Below are positions 8,399-15,531 of a stretch of DNA of 49,740 nt, piece by piece. A program made the position numbers and the translations under genes. Each line of letters opens with the position of its first letter. Position 1 is the stretch's first letter. The stretch is from the IMG/VR virus record IMGVR_UViG_3300025141_011101, positions 1-49,740 of that record; one strand, given 5' to 3'. The notes beneath the pieces were generated by a model, which searched no databases, had not been told where the DNA came from, and saw nothing but the letters and a program-made list of their open reading frames with translations. This DNA comes from a virus.

Positions 8399-8427
8399 AT
8401 TATAACCTATTTAGGATTTATTTTCAA
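8399..8427 (-). promoter_or_regulatory. Sigma70-like promoter for dnaB-nrdJ-groES
   Basis: On the minus strand TTGAAA (8427-8422), a 17-base spacer and a perfect TATAAT (8404-8399). It overlaps the end of the upstream exonuclease gene and sits 25 bases before the helicase ATG, so transcription would start near 8392. Confidence 0.7.
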
Positions 8428-9373
8428 GGGAAATTCTATTAAAATTTTGAAAAAGAGTATCCCAGTTGTAAGCACCAAATCCGTCTTCCATCATCATCTT
8501 GATAATTTCAGTTTTATTGAAGTGATACTCGGCATTATCAATATTGTATCTGACCTTGCTTTTTCCTTGAGGAGAAATAAAGGGAGAATAAAGCTGCATG
8601 ATCTTATAGTTCTCTGATATGGTCTCTTCAGCCTCGATGATATTGTCGAATGCTTTAAGTTTCAGTTCAGAGTCCTTGCAGAATTCTATAATCTCGCTAA
8701 TCGTGTATGATTTTTCCTCAACCAAGAAAGGAAGCCGCTTTGCGACAGTTGGGAGCCCAACTGACTTGACGCCTTCGATGTTGTCGCTTCTGTCGCCGAC
8801 CATTGCTCTGGCTAAGGCAAAGTTATTAGGATGAATGCCAAACTTCTCAATTATCCTATTTCTATTTAGTGTTTCCTTCTGGATTGGTCGATGAAGAACG
8901 GTTGAATCGTCCAGTAACTGAAAGAAATCTTTATCGCTGGAAACGATCACTTTTTGTTGTTCTGATATGTCTGTAAACTTGCATATAAACCCAATCAGGT
9001 CGTCTGCTTCGACGTTCTCAACCATCAACTGTATGATCGGCATTTCATTGAAGTATTCAGCCAATCTAGTCTGTTGCCAGACTTTATTTTCTATCTCTTC
9101 ATTCTCGGAAAGATTGCGAACAGACCGGTTCAGGCGAATCGGTGATCGACCTTCTTTATAGTTCTTGTTTATCGTCTTTCTGCGACGTGAACCGCCTGCT
9201 CCATCCCAGCAGATTACAACCTGATCTGGTTTCGTCTCTCGAATGAGCTTCTGAAGGATGCCAAGGGAGCCCTTGATACCTCCAATCGGCTGACCGTTCG
9301 CCGATAAGGATGGGTCAACGATATAAGCACGATAATACATGTTTAACATATCTATGATGAGTACTCTTTTCAT
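8411..9373 (-). CDS. 5'-3' exonuclease / flap endonuclease (T4 RNase H type)
   Basis: 320 residues of the PIN/FEN family. VLIIDMLNMYYRAY (4-17) carries the first metal Asp (D8), ICWDGAGGSRRR is the arch-side DGxxxxRR motif, VEADDLIGF and SSDKDFFQLL carry the second and third acidic pairs, and ARAMVGDRSDNIEGVKSVGLPTVAKRL is the helix-hairpin-helix DNA-binding part. It should remove RNA primers and flaps during lagging-strand synthesis. This matters because the family A polymerase at 12913-14091 has no exonuclease domain of its own. Its ATG overlaps the stop of the DnaJ-like gene (ATGA). Confidence 0.9.
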   Translation of the reverse strand: MKRVLIIDMLNMYYRAYIVDPSLSANGQPIGGIKGSLGILQKLIRETKPDQVVICWDGAGGSRRRKTINKNYKEGRSPIRLNRSVRNLSENEEIENKVWQQTRLAEYFNEMPIIQLMVENVEADDLIGFICKFTDISEQQKVIVSSDKDFFQLLDDSTVLHRPIQKETLNRNRIIEKFGIHPNNFALARAMVGDRSDNIEGVKSVGLPTVAKRLPFLVEEKSYTISEIIEFCKDSELKLKAFDNIIEAEETISENYKIMQLYSPFISPQGKSKVRYNIDNAEYHFNKTEIIKMMMEDGFGAYNWDTLFQNFNRISLENKS

Positions 9374-10011
9374 TTTTTCTCTTTTATCTCCACTTGAACT
9401 GATTCCTGAATCCTGTGAAAGCCGCCACCCTCACAGCTTGGACAAAGTTTGATAAACCCATGTCCCGCGCCGCCACAAGTGCGACAAGTTATTTGCTGAA
9501 CCACAAAGGCGTTGGGTCTAATCACTTCAACACCAGAGCCACCGCAAACATGACAAGGCTGCTTTCCCTCACCGCCTTGTCCCCTACAGGCTCCACAAAG
9601 CAGGTTACGCTGAAAGTTGATAGTTTTCACCGTGCCTTTCTTTATATTATCCAATGAAATCTTTAAATTAAAAATAATATCTTTGTCTATAGTGTGCTTT
9701 TCGGGCTCTTGTCTTCTCGGTTGACCTCTTTGTCCAAAAAAGTCAGCGAACGAATCAAAACCAAAACCACTGAAGGCACCAAACATGTCTCCAAAGTCCC
9801 CCATATTAAGTTGAGGTCCATTCTTCGATGCATGATACTGCTGCCTCTTTTGGTCATCGGAAAGAATAGAATAAGCCTCGTTGACTTCTTTGAACTTATC
9901 CTCGTCTCCGCCCCTGTCAGGGTGATACTGGGCAGCAAGCTTGCGGTATGCCTTTTTTAGCTGATCTTTGTTGGCGTCTTCTGAGACGCCTAAAACTTTA
10001 TATGGGTCCAC
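9370..10011 (-). CDS. dnaJ: Truncated DnaJ-like co-chaperone (J domain plus zinc fingers)
   Basis: 213 residues from a GTG at 10009-10011, chosen because GGAG sits six bases before it and the protein then begins VDPYKVLGVS as J domains do; a TTG 15 bases further upstream lies in a terminator T-tract and is unlikely. HPD (30-32) is the motif that stimulates DnaK ATPase. A Gly/Phe-rich linker follows (DMFGAFSGFGFDSFADFFG). Four CxxCxGxG-type repeats (CGACRGQG, CHVCGGSG, CRTCGGAG, CPSCEGGG) complete two zinc sites. The protein ends just after them, so the C-terminal substrate and dimer domains of full DnaJ are missing or reduced. It probably recruits host DnaK to phage substrates. Confidence 0.9.
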   Translation of the reverse strand: MDPYKVLGVSEDANKDQLKKAYRKLAAQYHPDRGGDEDKFKEVNEAYSILSDDQKRQQYHASKNGPQLNMGDFGDMFGAFSGFGFDSFADFFGQRGQPRRQEPEKHTIDKDIIFNLKISLDNIKKGTVKTINFQRNLLCGACRGQGGEGKQPCHVCGGSGVEVIRPNAFVVQQITCRTCGGAGHGFIKLCPSCEGGGFHRIQESVQVEIKEKK

Positions 10012-10024
10012 CTTATTCTCCGAC

Positions 10025-10060
10025 AAAAAACCCTCGCCTAGCTATGATACCAGACGAGGG
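10025..10060 (-). terminator. Rho-independent terminator after recA
   Basis: On the minus strand a stem CCCTCGTCTGG / CTAGGCGAGGG (11 pairs, two G-U) with an 8-base loop, followed by TTTTTT. It lies between the recA stop and the dnaJ start. Confidence 0.85.
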
Positions 10061-10072
10061 CAGAAAAGTCAA
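10044..10072 (-). promoter_or_regulatory. Sigma70-like promoter for dnaJ, interleaved with the recA terminator
   Basis: Minus strand: TTGACT (10072-10067), 17-base spacer, TATCAT (10049-10044). The spacer and -10 box are made of the 5' arm and loop of the terminator hairpin, so transcripts from here start in the 3' arm and do not form the full stem. Confidence 0.65.
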
Positions 10073-10084
10073 GAATTTTCTTAA

Positions 10085-11203
10085 TTATTCTTCTTCATTG
10101 TAAAAGCTGGATGCGTCCCCTTCTCTTTCATCAAATTTTTTGATGATTTCCTCATCCATGATTTTGAGAACTTGTTCCTTAAATTCGGGATCTGTCATTT
10201 TGTCCATCCATTTGCTTGGTTGAAACTTGACTTCTTTGCCGTCATCAAATTTCAGAGTATACCAAGCACCTGCATTAGACAACCTCTTTGAAAACTTAAT
10301 CGCCTCAAAAAGACTTTCGTCATCCATGATCCCCACTCCTTCGCCCCAAAGAATTTTAAAATTACACATCCTTCCTTGCGTGCCGAATCTTGACTTCTCA
10401 AGCCTTGCCTTGACTTCGGAGCCAATGCGAAAACCATTGTCATCCGTTACAAATGATGCCTTAGCCTTTCTTCCAGTTAACCAGACACGGAGTGAATAAG
10501 CATAAGTCATTGCTTTGCCGCCCGGAGTTGTGAAAGGTGTTGTCATTGCGACAACTGCAGCATTCATACCAGTAGGGATATTCGTTTTAAGCTGGTTTAA
10601 GACCAGCAATGTTGATTGTGTGTTCGCAATCGGCTGAGTAATCTTGGACATTCCCTTTGATAATACTCGTGCCTTGACTGCCATTGAAGAATTCGGATTG
10701 AAGTCTCCCTCAATATCTGAAATAGCGGGCGTTAGAGCCAGTGAATCCCAGATGAACAACATCCGATTTTCGTTGGATCCGAGTAGGGTTTCGATTGTTT
10801 CCAATACGAACTCAACACTCGCTGCCTGTACATAAATAATCTTCTCTAGGTCGCAACCTGCCTGTGATAGGAAGGTTGGGTCAATTGCTGATTCAGCGTC
10901 AAAATAAATGACATCAATGCCTTTCTTTTGAGCGTTTGCGGCAATTTGAGCAGCCATATAAGATTTACCAGTCGATTCGAGACCTGCGATCTCTGTGACC
11001 TTTCCGACTGGAATGCCTGCCACTTTTCCCTTACAGATAATTGAATCCAGCCACCGTGAACCAGTAGGGATCCAATCAGTAACTTCTGTTGGGTTTTCTT
11101 CTTGAAGATTATAGGCGACACTCATGCCTGCCTGTTTATTAATCAATTGACGCATTGCATCAATAGACATTTTTCCTGCCGCACTTTTCTTTGCTTTAGC
11201 CAT
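10085..11203 (-). CDS. uvsX: RecA/UvsX-like recombinase
   Basis: 372 residues from the ATG at 11201-11203, which has GGAG eight bases upstream; a longer open frame to 11236 would start inside a terminator hairpin and is rejected. Key parts are TGSRWLDSIICKG, Walker A GLESTGKSY, the strand MLFIWDSLA (Walker B), NQLKTNIPTGM (L1 area), and TTPGGKAMTYAYSLRVWL (L2 and following strand). It forms the strand-exchange filament for recombination-dependent replication and repair. The acidic C-terminal tail (EREGDASSFYNEEE) is like that of RecA and UvsX. It follows the SSB gene, its usual partner. Confidence 0.92.
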   Translation of the reverse strand: MAKAKKSAAGKMSIDAMRQLINKQAGMSVAYNLQEENPTEVTDWIPTGSRWLDSIICKGKVAGIPVGKVTEIAGLESTGKSYMAAQIAANAQKKGIDVIYFDAESAIDPTFLSQAGCDLEKIIYVQAASVEFVLETIETLLGSNENRMLFIWDSLALTPAISDIEGDFNPNSSMAVKARVLSKGMSKITQPIANTQSTLLVLNQLKTNIPTGMNAAVVAMTTPFTTPGGKAMTYAYSLRVWLTGRKAKASFVTDDNGFRIGSEVKARLEKSRFGTQGRMCNFKILWGEGVGIMDDESLFEAIKFSKRLSNAGAWYTLKFDDGKEVKFQPSKWMDKMTDPEFKEQVLKIMDEEIIKKFDEREGDASSFYNEEE

Positions 11204-11217
11204 TTTTGAACTCCAGA

Positions 11218-11250
11218 AAAATAAAGGGGGGGGCATTGCGCCCCCCCCCT
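11218..11250 (-). terminator. Very GC-rich hairpin terminator between ssb and uvsX
   Basis: Minus strand: a run of nine G, a short CGCAATG loop region and eight C, giving about nine consecutive G-C pairs, then TTTATTTTT. It directly follows the ssb stop and overlaps the uvsX leader, so it should reduce read-through into uvsX. Confidence 0.8.
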
Positions 11251-11263
11251 CTTTGCTCTATTG

Positions 11264-12019
11264 CTAGGCGCTTAACAATTCGTCAAACGATTTCTCAATA
11301 GAGTCAGTCCCACCCTCAACATATTTTTCAACATCAGGAGAGTCTCCGGAATCCCCATCAATGATATATTGATTAAGGAGTTCCTGAACGTCAGCGGTGG
11401 ACTTACGTTCGAAGAGGGTGGTGAAGTCAGGGATCGTATCAAGGTGTCCTTGAATCTGATCTTCCTGACATAGTGGGGTCTTTACGGGACGGACCCGAAT
11501 CTTTGTTTCTGGAAAGAGACGACCGGCGGAGCGACCGTAGGTAAGTCGAACATCATTGCCTTCCATTACATCCGTGATATCACCATAATCCGGATCAAAT
11601 AGAGTATTTAGCAATTGTTCGTAAATTGTCTTGCTGTATCCGTAAACTTTAGGACCAACATTCTCCTGCCCACGAACCAAGACAGGTGAGAAGAATCGCT
11701 GCTTCGCGAACAACTTCTTCGCTTCTTCAGCAGATTCCGGTGAGCCATTTTGACTCTCGTTCCAAAGCTTTGAGGCAAACTCACAGACTGGACAGTCTTC
11801 GCCAAAGTTTCGCTTCGGGCACATGACAGAATTTGTTCTGCCGTTTATCATCATGTAATGGAAGTGGTAATCCTTGAAAGGATCTCCATCTTCAGTTGAA
11901 AGAATGCGGATTGTCTGCTCTCCTTCTTGGGGCTTCCAAAAAGCAGATGCCGAACTACCGCCACCAGTGTTTTGAAGAGTATCTAATTTCTTCTTCATTT
12001 TATCAAGATCTAGAGCCAT
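11264..12019 (-). CDS. Single-stranded DNA-binding protein (gp32-like, zinc-binding)
   Basis: 251 residues with AAGGAGGG just upstream of the ATG. After a basic N-terminal helix (MALDLDKMKKKLDTL, the co-operativity region in gp32), a beta core begins AFWKPQEGEQTIRIL. HFHYMM (52-57) and C67, C76 and C79 (CPKRNFGEDCPVC) form a likely zinc site like His-Cys3 in T4 gp32. The protein ends in an acidic tail closing with SFDELLSA, the usual docking tail for helicase and recombinase partners. It coats single strands at the fork and hands them to UvsX. Confidence 0.9.
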   Translation of the reverse strand: MALDLDKMKKKLDTLQNTGGGSSASAFWKPQEGEQTIRILSTEDGDPFKDYHFHYMMINGRTNSVMCPKRNFGEDCPVCEFASKLWNESQNGSPESAEEAKKLFAKQRFFSPVLVRGQENVGPKVYGYSKTIYEQLLNTLFDPDYGDITDVMEGNDVRLTYGRSAGRLFPETKIRVRPVKTPLCQEDQIQGHLDTIPDFTTLFERKSTADVQELLNQYIIDGDSGDSPDVEKYVEGGTDSIEKSFDELLSA

Positions 12020-12046
12020 TGTTCCCTCCTTGTGTTGAACATATTA

Positions 12047-12925
12047 CTACTGTACCACATCATCTTCTAATTGTAAAGATTTTTTTTCATTTTCTCGAAA
12101 TTGTATAAATGAACTGTTAGCAATGCAATAAACATAATCATCGGAATAATCAGTAGAGAAAATTCCATAGGATACTTTTACATCATTTTCCATTTTAATA
12201 TTTTCAGTTATTTTTTTCATCAAATTTCCATCTGTCTCAAGCTTATTTTTATTTATAGCATAATAATACCTTATTTCTTTGATGTTGTCAAGAAAAAAGA
12301 ATAATTTTTTTTCATTTTCTAAATTTGATATTCCAATTGTGGAAATTCTAGCAATCTCATTTGGTTGAACAAAATTATCCACAACCGATTCGTTGTTATT
12401 ATAAACATTGACCATATGGAATGTCGAAACAATCAATTTATTTAGTTTATCATAATAACCAATAATTGGTATGTTGTCAAGAATTTTTTCAACTTGAGGA
12501 TTAGAAACAATATATAATCTTTCCAAAAGCCCAGATCTGGCGTATTCTTGCAAAATGTAGTATAGCGCTCGTTCTTGAAGTTTTTTATCTCCAATGAGCA
12601 ATTCGATATCTGGTTCTATGTATAAAACATTGATTTTACAGTGTCTGATTTGTTCAAGCACTCTCAGAGCGCAGCCAGATATATTTCCCGAGCCTCCAAG
12701 AACAAACAGGACCTGTCCCCCTAAGTGTCCGAGGAAAGCTCGCAGATCAGGAGTTTGAAGCTCATATTGTTGATGTGTCTTTTGTTTCGCTATTGAGAGC
12801 GTATTTTTGTCCAAAATTCCCGTATAAACACCCTCATCAATCTTGTAAATTTGATATTGAGGATTTTTTGCGAATTCGTCGGCAATTTTACAGCCTGCCC
12901 CGCCAAGTCCGATTACAGTTTCCAT
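12047..12925 (-). CDS. Divergent tubulin/FtsZ-superfamily protein
   Basis: 292 residues. The N terminus METVIGLGGAGCKIADEF is the first strand, Gly-rich loop and helix of FtsZ (IKVxGVGGAGxNAV). At 70-90, GQVLFVLGGSGNISGCALRVL fits strand S4 and the tubulin signature loop (GGGTGSG), degenerate here (GGSGNISG). INVLYIEPDIELL, a helix with QERALYYILQEYARSGLLERLYIVSN follows, matching the FtsZ order PFxxEGxxR...GLxxLxxxVDxLIVIPN. So the GTPase half is recognisable, but the T7 NxxxxD region of FtsZ is not obvious and the C terminus is unlike FtsZ. It could bind GTP or be a non-polymerising paralogue. It overlaps the family A polymerase by 13 bases, so it is co-expressed with replication genes. Confidence 0.65.
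   Translation of the reverse strand: METVIGLGGAGCKIADEFAKNPQYQIYKIDEGVYTGILDKNTLSIAKQKTHQQYELQTPDLRAFLGHLGGQVLFVLGGSGNISGCALRVLEQIRHCKINVLYIEPDIELLIGDKKLQERALYYILQEYARSGLLERLYIVSNPQVEKILDNIPIIGYYDKLNKLIVSTFHMVNVYNNNESVVDNFVQPNEIARISTIGISNLENEKKLFFFLDNIKEIRYYYAINKNKLETDGNLMKKITENIKMENDVKVSYGIFSTDYSDDYVYCIANSSFIQFRENEKKSLQLEDDVVQ
12049..12077 (-). promoter_or_regulatory. Sigma70-like promoter for ssb
   Basis: Minus strand: TTTACA (12077-12072), 17-base spacer ending TGTGG, TACAGT (12054-12049). It lies within the 3' end of the tubulin-like gene, 30 bases before the ssb ATG. The -10 box is imperfect. Confidence 0.5.
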
Positions 12926-14091
12926 TCTTTCATTGTCCCAAAGTCTTTTCCGACATGTAAGTTTACAAGATATTCACCAAATCTTGTTTGTGAGAACATT
13001 TTAACAAGTTCTTTCAGAGAATTTAACTCATTTCTATCAAAATCAATTATTAAACTGTCGTGAATCATAAAAGCGATATTAGATTTTTTATCCTTTAAGT
13101 AATTATAAACCTTTGATACTTGTTCCAAAAATAAATCACTACTTGTGCTCTGAATAATATAATTGAAAGCATGATAATCATCTGCTTTTATCTTTCTGTT
13201 AAAAACTGTTTCGATTTCTTTTCCATTAAAGAAGTTTTCTTTTATTCTGCCTCGATCATAAAACTTTTCAGACAAATCATCTTTAGAGTTTGGATTATAC
13301 AACCAAGCAAATATTCTCTTCTTTGCCTTCTCTCTTGTCAAGATTCCCTTATAAGCATTCTTGTTATTCCACTTGTGAAGATCGATAGGTGGCTGTTCTT
13401 TTCCAAGCAACGCCAAAACAGTTCTCAGTTCAGCCGCATTGAAATCCAGTTCGAGAAAGCAGTCATTCTGAGGCTTTATCATTGTCCTCAGTTCTTTCTT
13501 TATCGTGAGGATTGGGAAACTCCCATTTATCGTCGTCAGTCTTCCTGTTTTAGTCCCAAAGATATTATAGTTGACGTAAGTGTCCGAACTTCGGACCTTT
13601 TTCAAGAGATTTCGTGTTTTCGGTGAAATAGTGACTTTCGATGCATCAATGTCGAGGTTCTGGGTCTTGATATCTGTTGCGATTTTCAGAGTGCTCAGAA
13701 GGTGGTCGTAATTCTTTGGTTTTTCATAATTTCGAAGAACATAGTCAGTTATCCTGTCCTTGATGTCACAATAAGCCATCAGATGTCTTTCTGGAACAAG
13801 ATCGAAAAAGCAATTATCCCGAAGAGACACCTTGGCTTCCATAAAAGAACGATAAAACGCCTTCATTCTTTCATTTGCTTCTTCCCATCGTTCTTTGAGA
13901 TGTTCTGGGCACACTTCTGAAAGAGTTTTGCCAGAACAATAGAGTTTAGCATATTCTATATCCCGGTCTTCAAGAAATTTAGAATAATTCCAAGTTTTTG
14001 TGAGATTATCCGGAAGTTCGTCAAATATCAACTTGCCGTCAAGATAAATGCCAATACATTCTTGTTTGTCGTCGAGTGCTTGAAAAAGCAT
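12913..14091 (-). CDS. Family A DNA polymerase, polymerase domain only
   Basis: 392 residues, much shorter than the 600-900 of Pol I or T7 polymerase. YNIFGTKTGRLTT (175-187) is the thumb-palm TGRLS motif. Motif A is ELDFNAAELR with D216, motif B is REKAKKRIFAWLY (253-265), and motif C is FMIHDSLIIDF with HDS at 344-346. The 3'-5' exonuclease domain is absent: the first 170 residues hold no DxE motif. Unless a separate subunit proofreads, it is an error-prone, primer-processing or recombination polymerase. T4-like Rhodothermus phage RM378 also splits its family A polymerase from memory. A family C polymerase starts at the left edge, so two replicases coexist. Confidence 0.88.
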   Translation of the reverse strand: MLFQALDDKQECIGIYLDGKLIFDELPDNLTKTWNYSKFLEDRDIEYAKLYCSGKTLSEVCPEHLKERWEEANERMKAFYRSFMEAKVSLRDNCFFDLVPERHLMAYCDIKDRITDYVLRNYEKPKNYDHLLSTLKIATDIKTQNLDIDASKVTISPKTRNLLKKVRSSDTYVNYNIFGTKTGRLTTINGSFPILTIKKELRTMIKPQNDCFLELDFNAAELRTVLALLGKEQPPIDLHKWNNKNAYKGILTREKAKKRIFAWLYNPNSKDDLSEKFYDRGRIKENFFNGKEIETVFNRKIKADDYHAFNYIIQSTSSDLFLEQVSKVYNYLKDKKSNIAFMIHDSLIIDFDRNELNSLKELVKMFSQTRFGEYLVNLHVGKDFGTMKEWKL

Positions 14092-14114
14092 TAGTACCTT
14101 AATTAATTAATTAT

Positions 14115-15497
14115 CTATCCAGTGATAATATTACTCGGATCAACTCCACTTACACGCGCCGAATAGCTAGCCCAAGCTGCACTCATTTCCTCAATTGGAA
14201 CCCCTTGGAGCGGTAATGAACCTTGCATGCTCTCAATTATACTCGGTGTTTTGCCAGAAGTCAAGATATTTTTTTTATTTTTTCGAAAATCAGAAAGTTT
14301 TGCTAATTTTTTCTGTATGAAATTATTAAACAAGCCAGCTATATACGCCAATGCATAGTCAAAACCACTCGCAGCATATAGCTGATTAATATTTTTCATA
14401 TAATGTCTAACTTGACGCTTCGAAGCATCAATCTGCAACTCCTTTAGGCGCACTATAAAATATAATTTTAGCCAAAAATTATCATCATATTTGCTTTCCA
14501 TATCTTCCAACGTGATTGAGCTTCGATGAACCTTTCGCATTCTCACTTTCCCCGAACTAGTTGCTGAGCCCAATTGATTATTTTTTGGATTACAGACTTC
14601 GGGAACTGTAAAAGTAGAATTGCTTGATACAAATGTATTATAAAACCTCAAAACCGTTGTTTTTAAAGCGCTGACATCATATTGATAAGATCTGGAATAA
14701 TACCCATTGAACACACTCTGAGGAGTAAGTTCGTTTATAAAATACGAATTAACGATCTCTTTGAGAACAGGATTTACTTGCCAAGCCGGGGAAGCTAAGT
14801 TAGCAACAAGCCTCCACGGAACGGCTTTATCAACATAAAAGCCAAAGGTGGTGGCTAGTCGCAAATAAAAATTAAAATTTGTTTTGCTAAAATATCTAAT
14901 ATTTTTTTGAATATCGTTTGAATAGTCCCCTCTGGCGATTTCAATAACCAACCCACTAATTGCATGGGGGCAATATGATTTTATTATTGTGCCAGACTTG
15001 GTTATGGAAAAATGAGGACATGTTATATCTAAAAAATTAAAAAATGTTGGCAAAAATGTATCAAATGAAGTTACTTGTCGATCATTTTTTCCCTTCATTA
15101 CCTTTGTGTAAGTTTCGTTAAATGATGTATTAATAATGTTCAATTGTTGAGTGTATAAATGATTCACGCTTTCCCAGCCCCGGTGAGCTTGAAGGGGGCT
15201 AAAAAAATTAGATTTTGAAAAATTACCATTATTTTTCGATGATTGTTGAATATATGCGCTGAAAGCATTAAAAGCGTCAGCAACAAAATTTAAAGCAAAT
15301 ATGCTACCTTGCTCATTTATGGGCTTCATGCTATCAGGGGAAGGAAAAATAACATTAAAGTTAGTATCAACTTTTCCATAATATGGCTTTTCATTCCACA
15401 AGTCGATAAATTTAGAGCCGTTTACTGCTCCATCATACGATTTCCTACTATAGAACAGTATATCGGCATTCTTTGTTTTGTTTGAAGCAAGTGACAT
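14115..15497 (-). CDS. Virion structural protein, probably baseplate or tail associated
   Basis: 460 residues from an ATG with AGGAA eight bases upstream. A stretch FGFYVDKAVPWRLVANLASPAW (about 247-268) is like the conserved core of a structural protein I recall from marine T4-like phages (GFxVDKxAPWRLVADI). The N terminus has a Ser/Asn-rich segment. It is the last gene of the tail block in transcription order, following the 1199-residue structural protein, and the first gene before the replication block. I cannot assign a precise T4 counterpart. Confidence 0.5.
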   Translation of the reverse strand: MSLASNKTKNADILFYSRKSYDGAVNGSKFIDLWNEKPYYGKVDTNFNVIFPSPDSMKPINEQGSIFALNFVADAFNAFSAYIQQSSKNNGNFSKSNFFSPLQAHRGWESVNHLYTQQLNIINTSFNETYTKVMKGKNDRQVTSFDTFLPTFFNFLDITCPHFSITKSGTIIKSYCPHAISGLVIEIARGDYSNDIQKNIRYFSKTNFNFYLRLATTFGFYVDKAVPWRLVANLASPAWQVNPVLKEIVNSYFINELTPQSVFNGYYSRSYQYDVSALKTTVLRFYNTFVSSNSTFTVPEVCNPKNNQLGSATSSGKVRMRKVHRSSITLEDMESKYDDNFWLKLYFIVRLKELQIDASKRQVRHYMKNINQLYAASGFDYALAYIAGLFNNFIQKKLAKLSDFRKNKKNILTSGKTPSIIESMQGSLPLQGVPIEEMSAAWASYSARVSGVDPSNIITG

Positions 15498-15531
15498 TTT
15501 TTATTTCCTCGTTGTCCTTTAAAATTTCGAC

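Noticed and set aside
10012-10026. TTG start giving MSENK before the J domain
   Set aside because: The TTG sits in the terminator T-tract; the GTG at 10011 has GGAG at the right distance.
11204-11236. Eleven extra N-terminal codons for the recombinase (MPPPLFFWSSK)
   Set aside because: The ATG would lie in the C-run of a terminator hairpin; the ATG at 11203 has a proper GGAG site and gives a normal N terminus.
13171-13626. Plus-strand open frame of 151 codons inside the family A polymerase gene
   Set aside because: The minus strand carries intact polymerase motifs here; the plus frame has no ribosome site or recognisable sequence.
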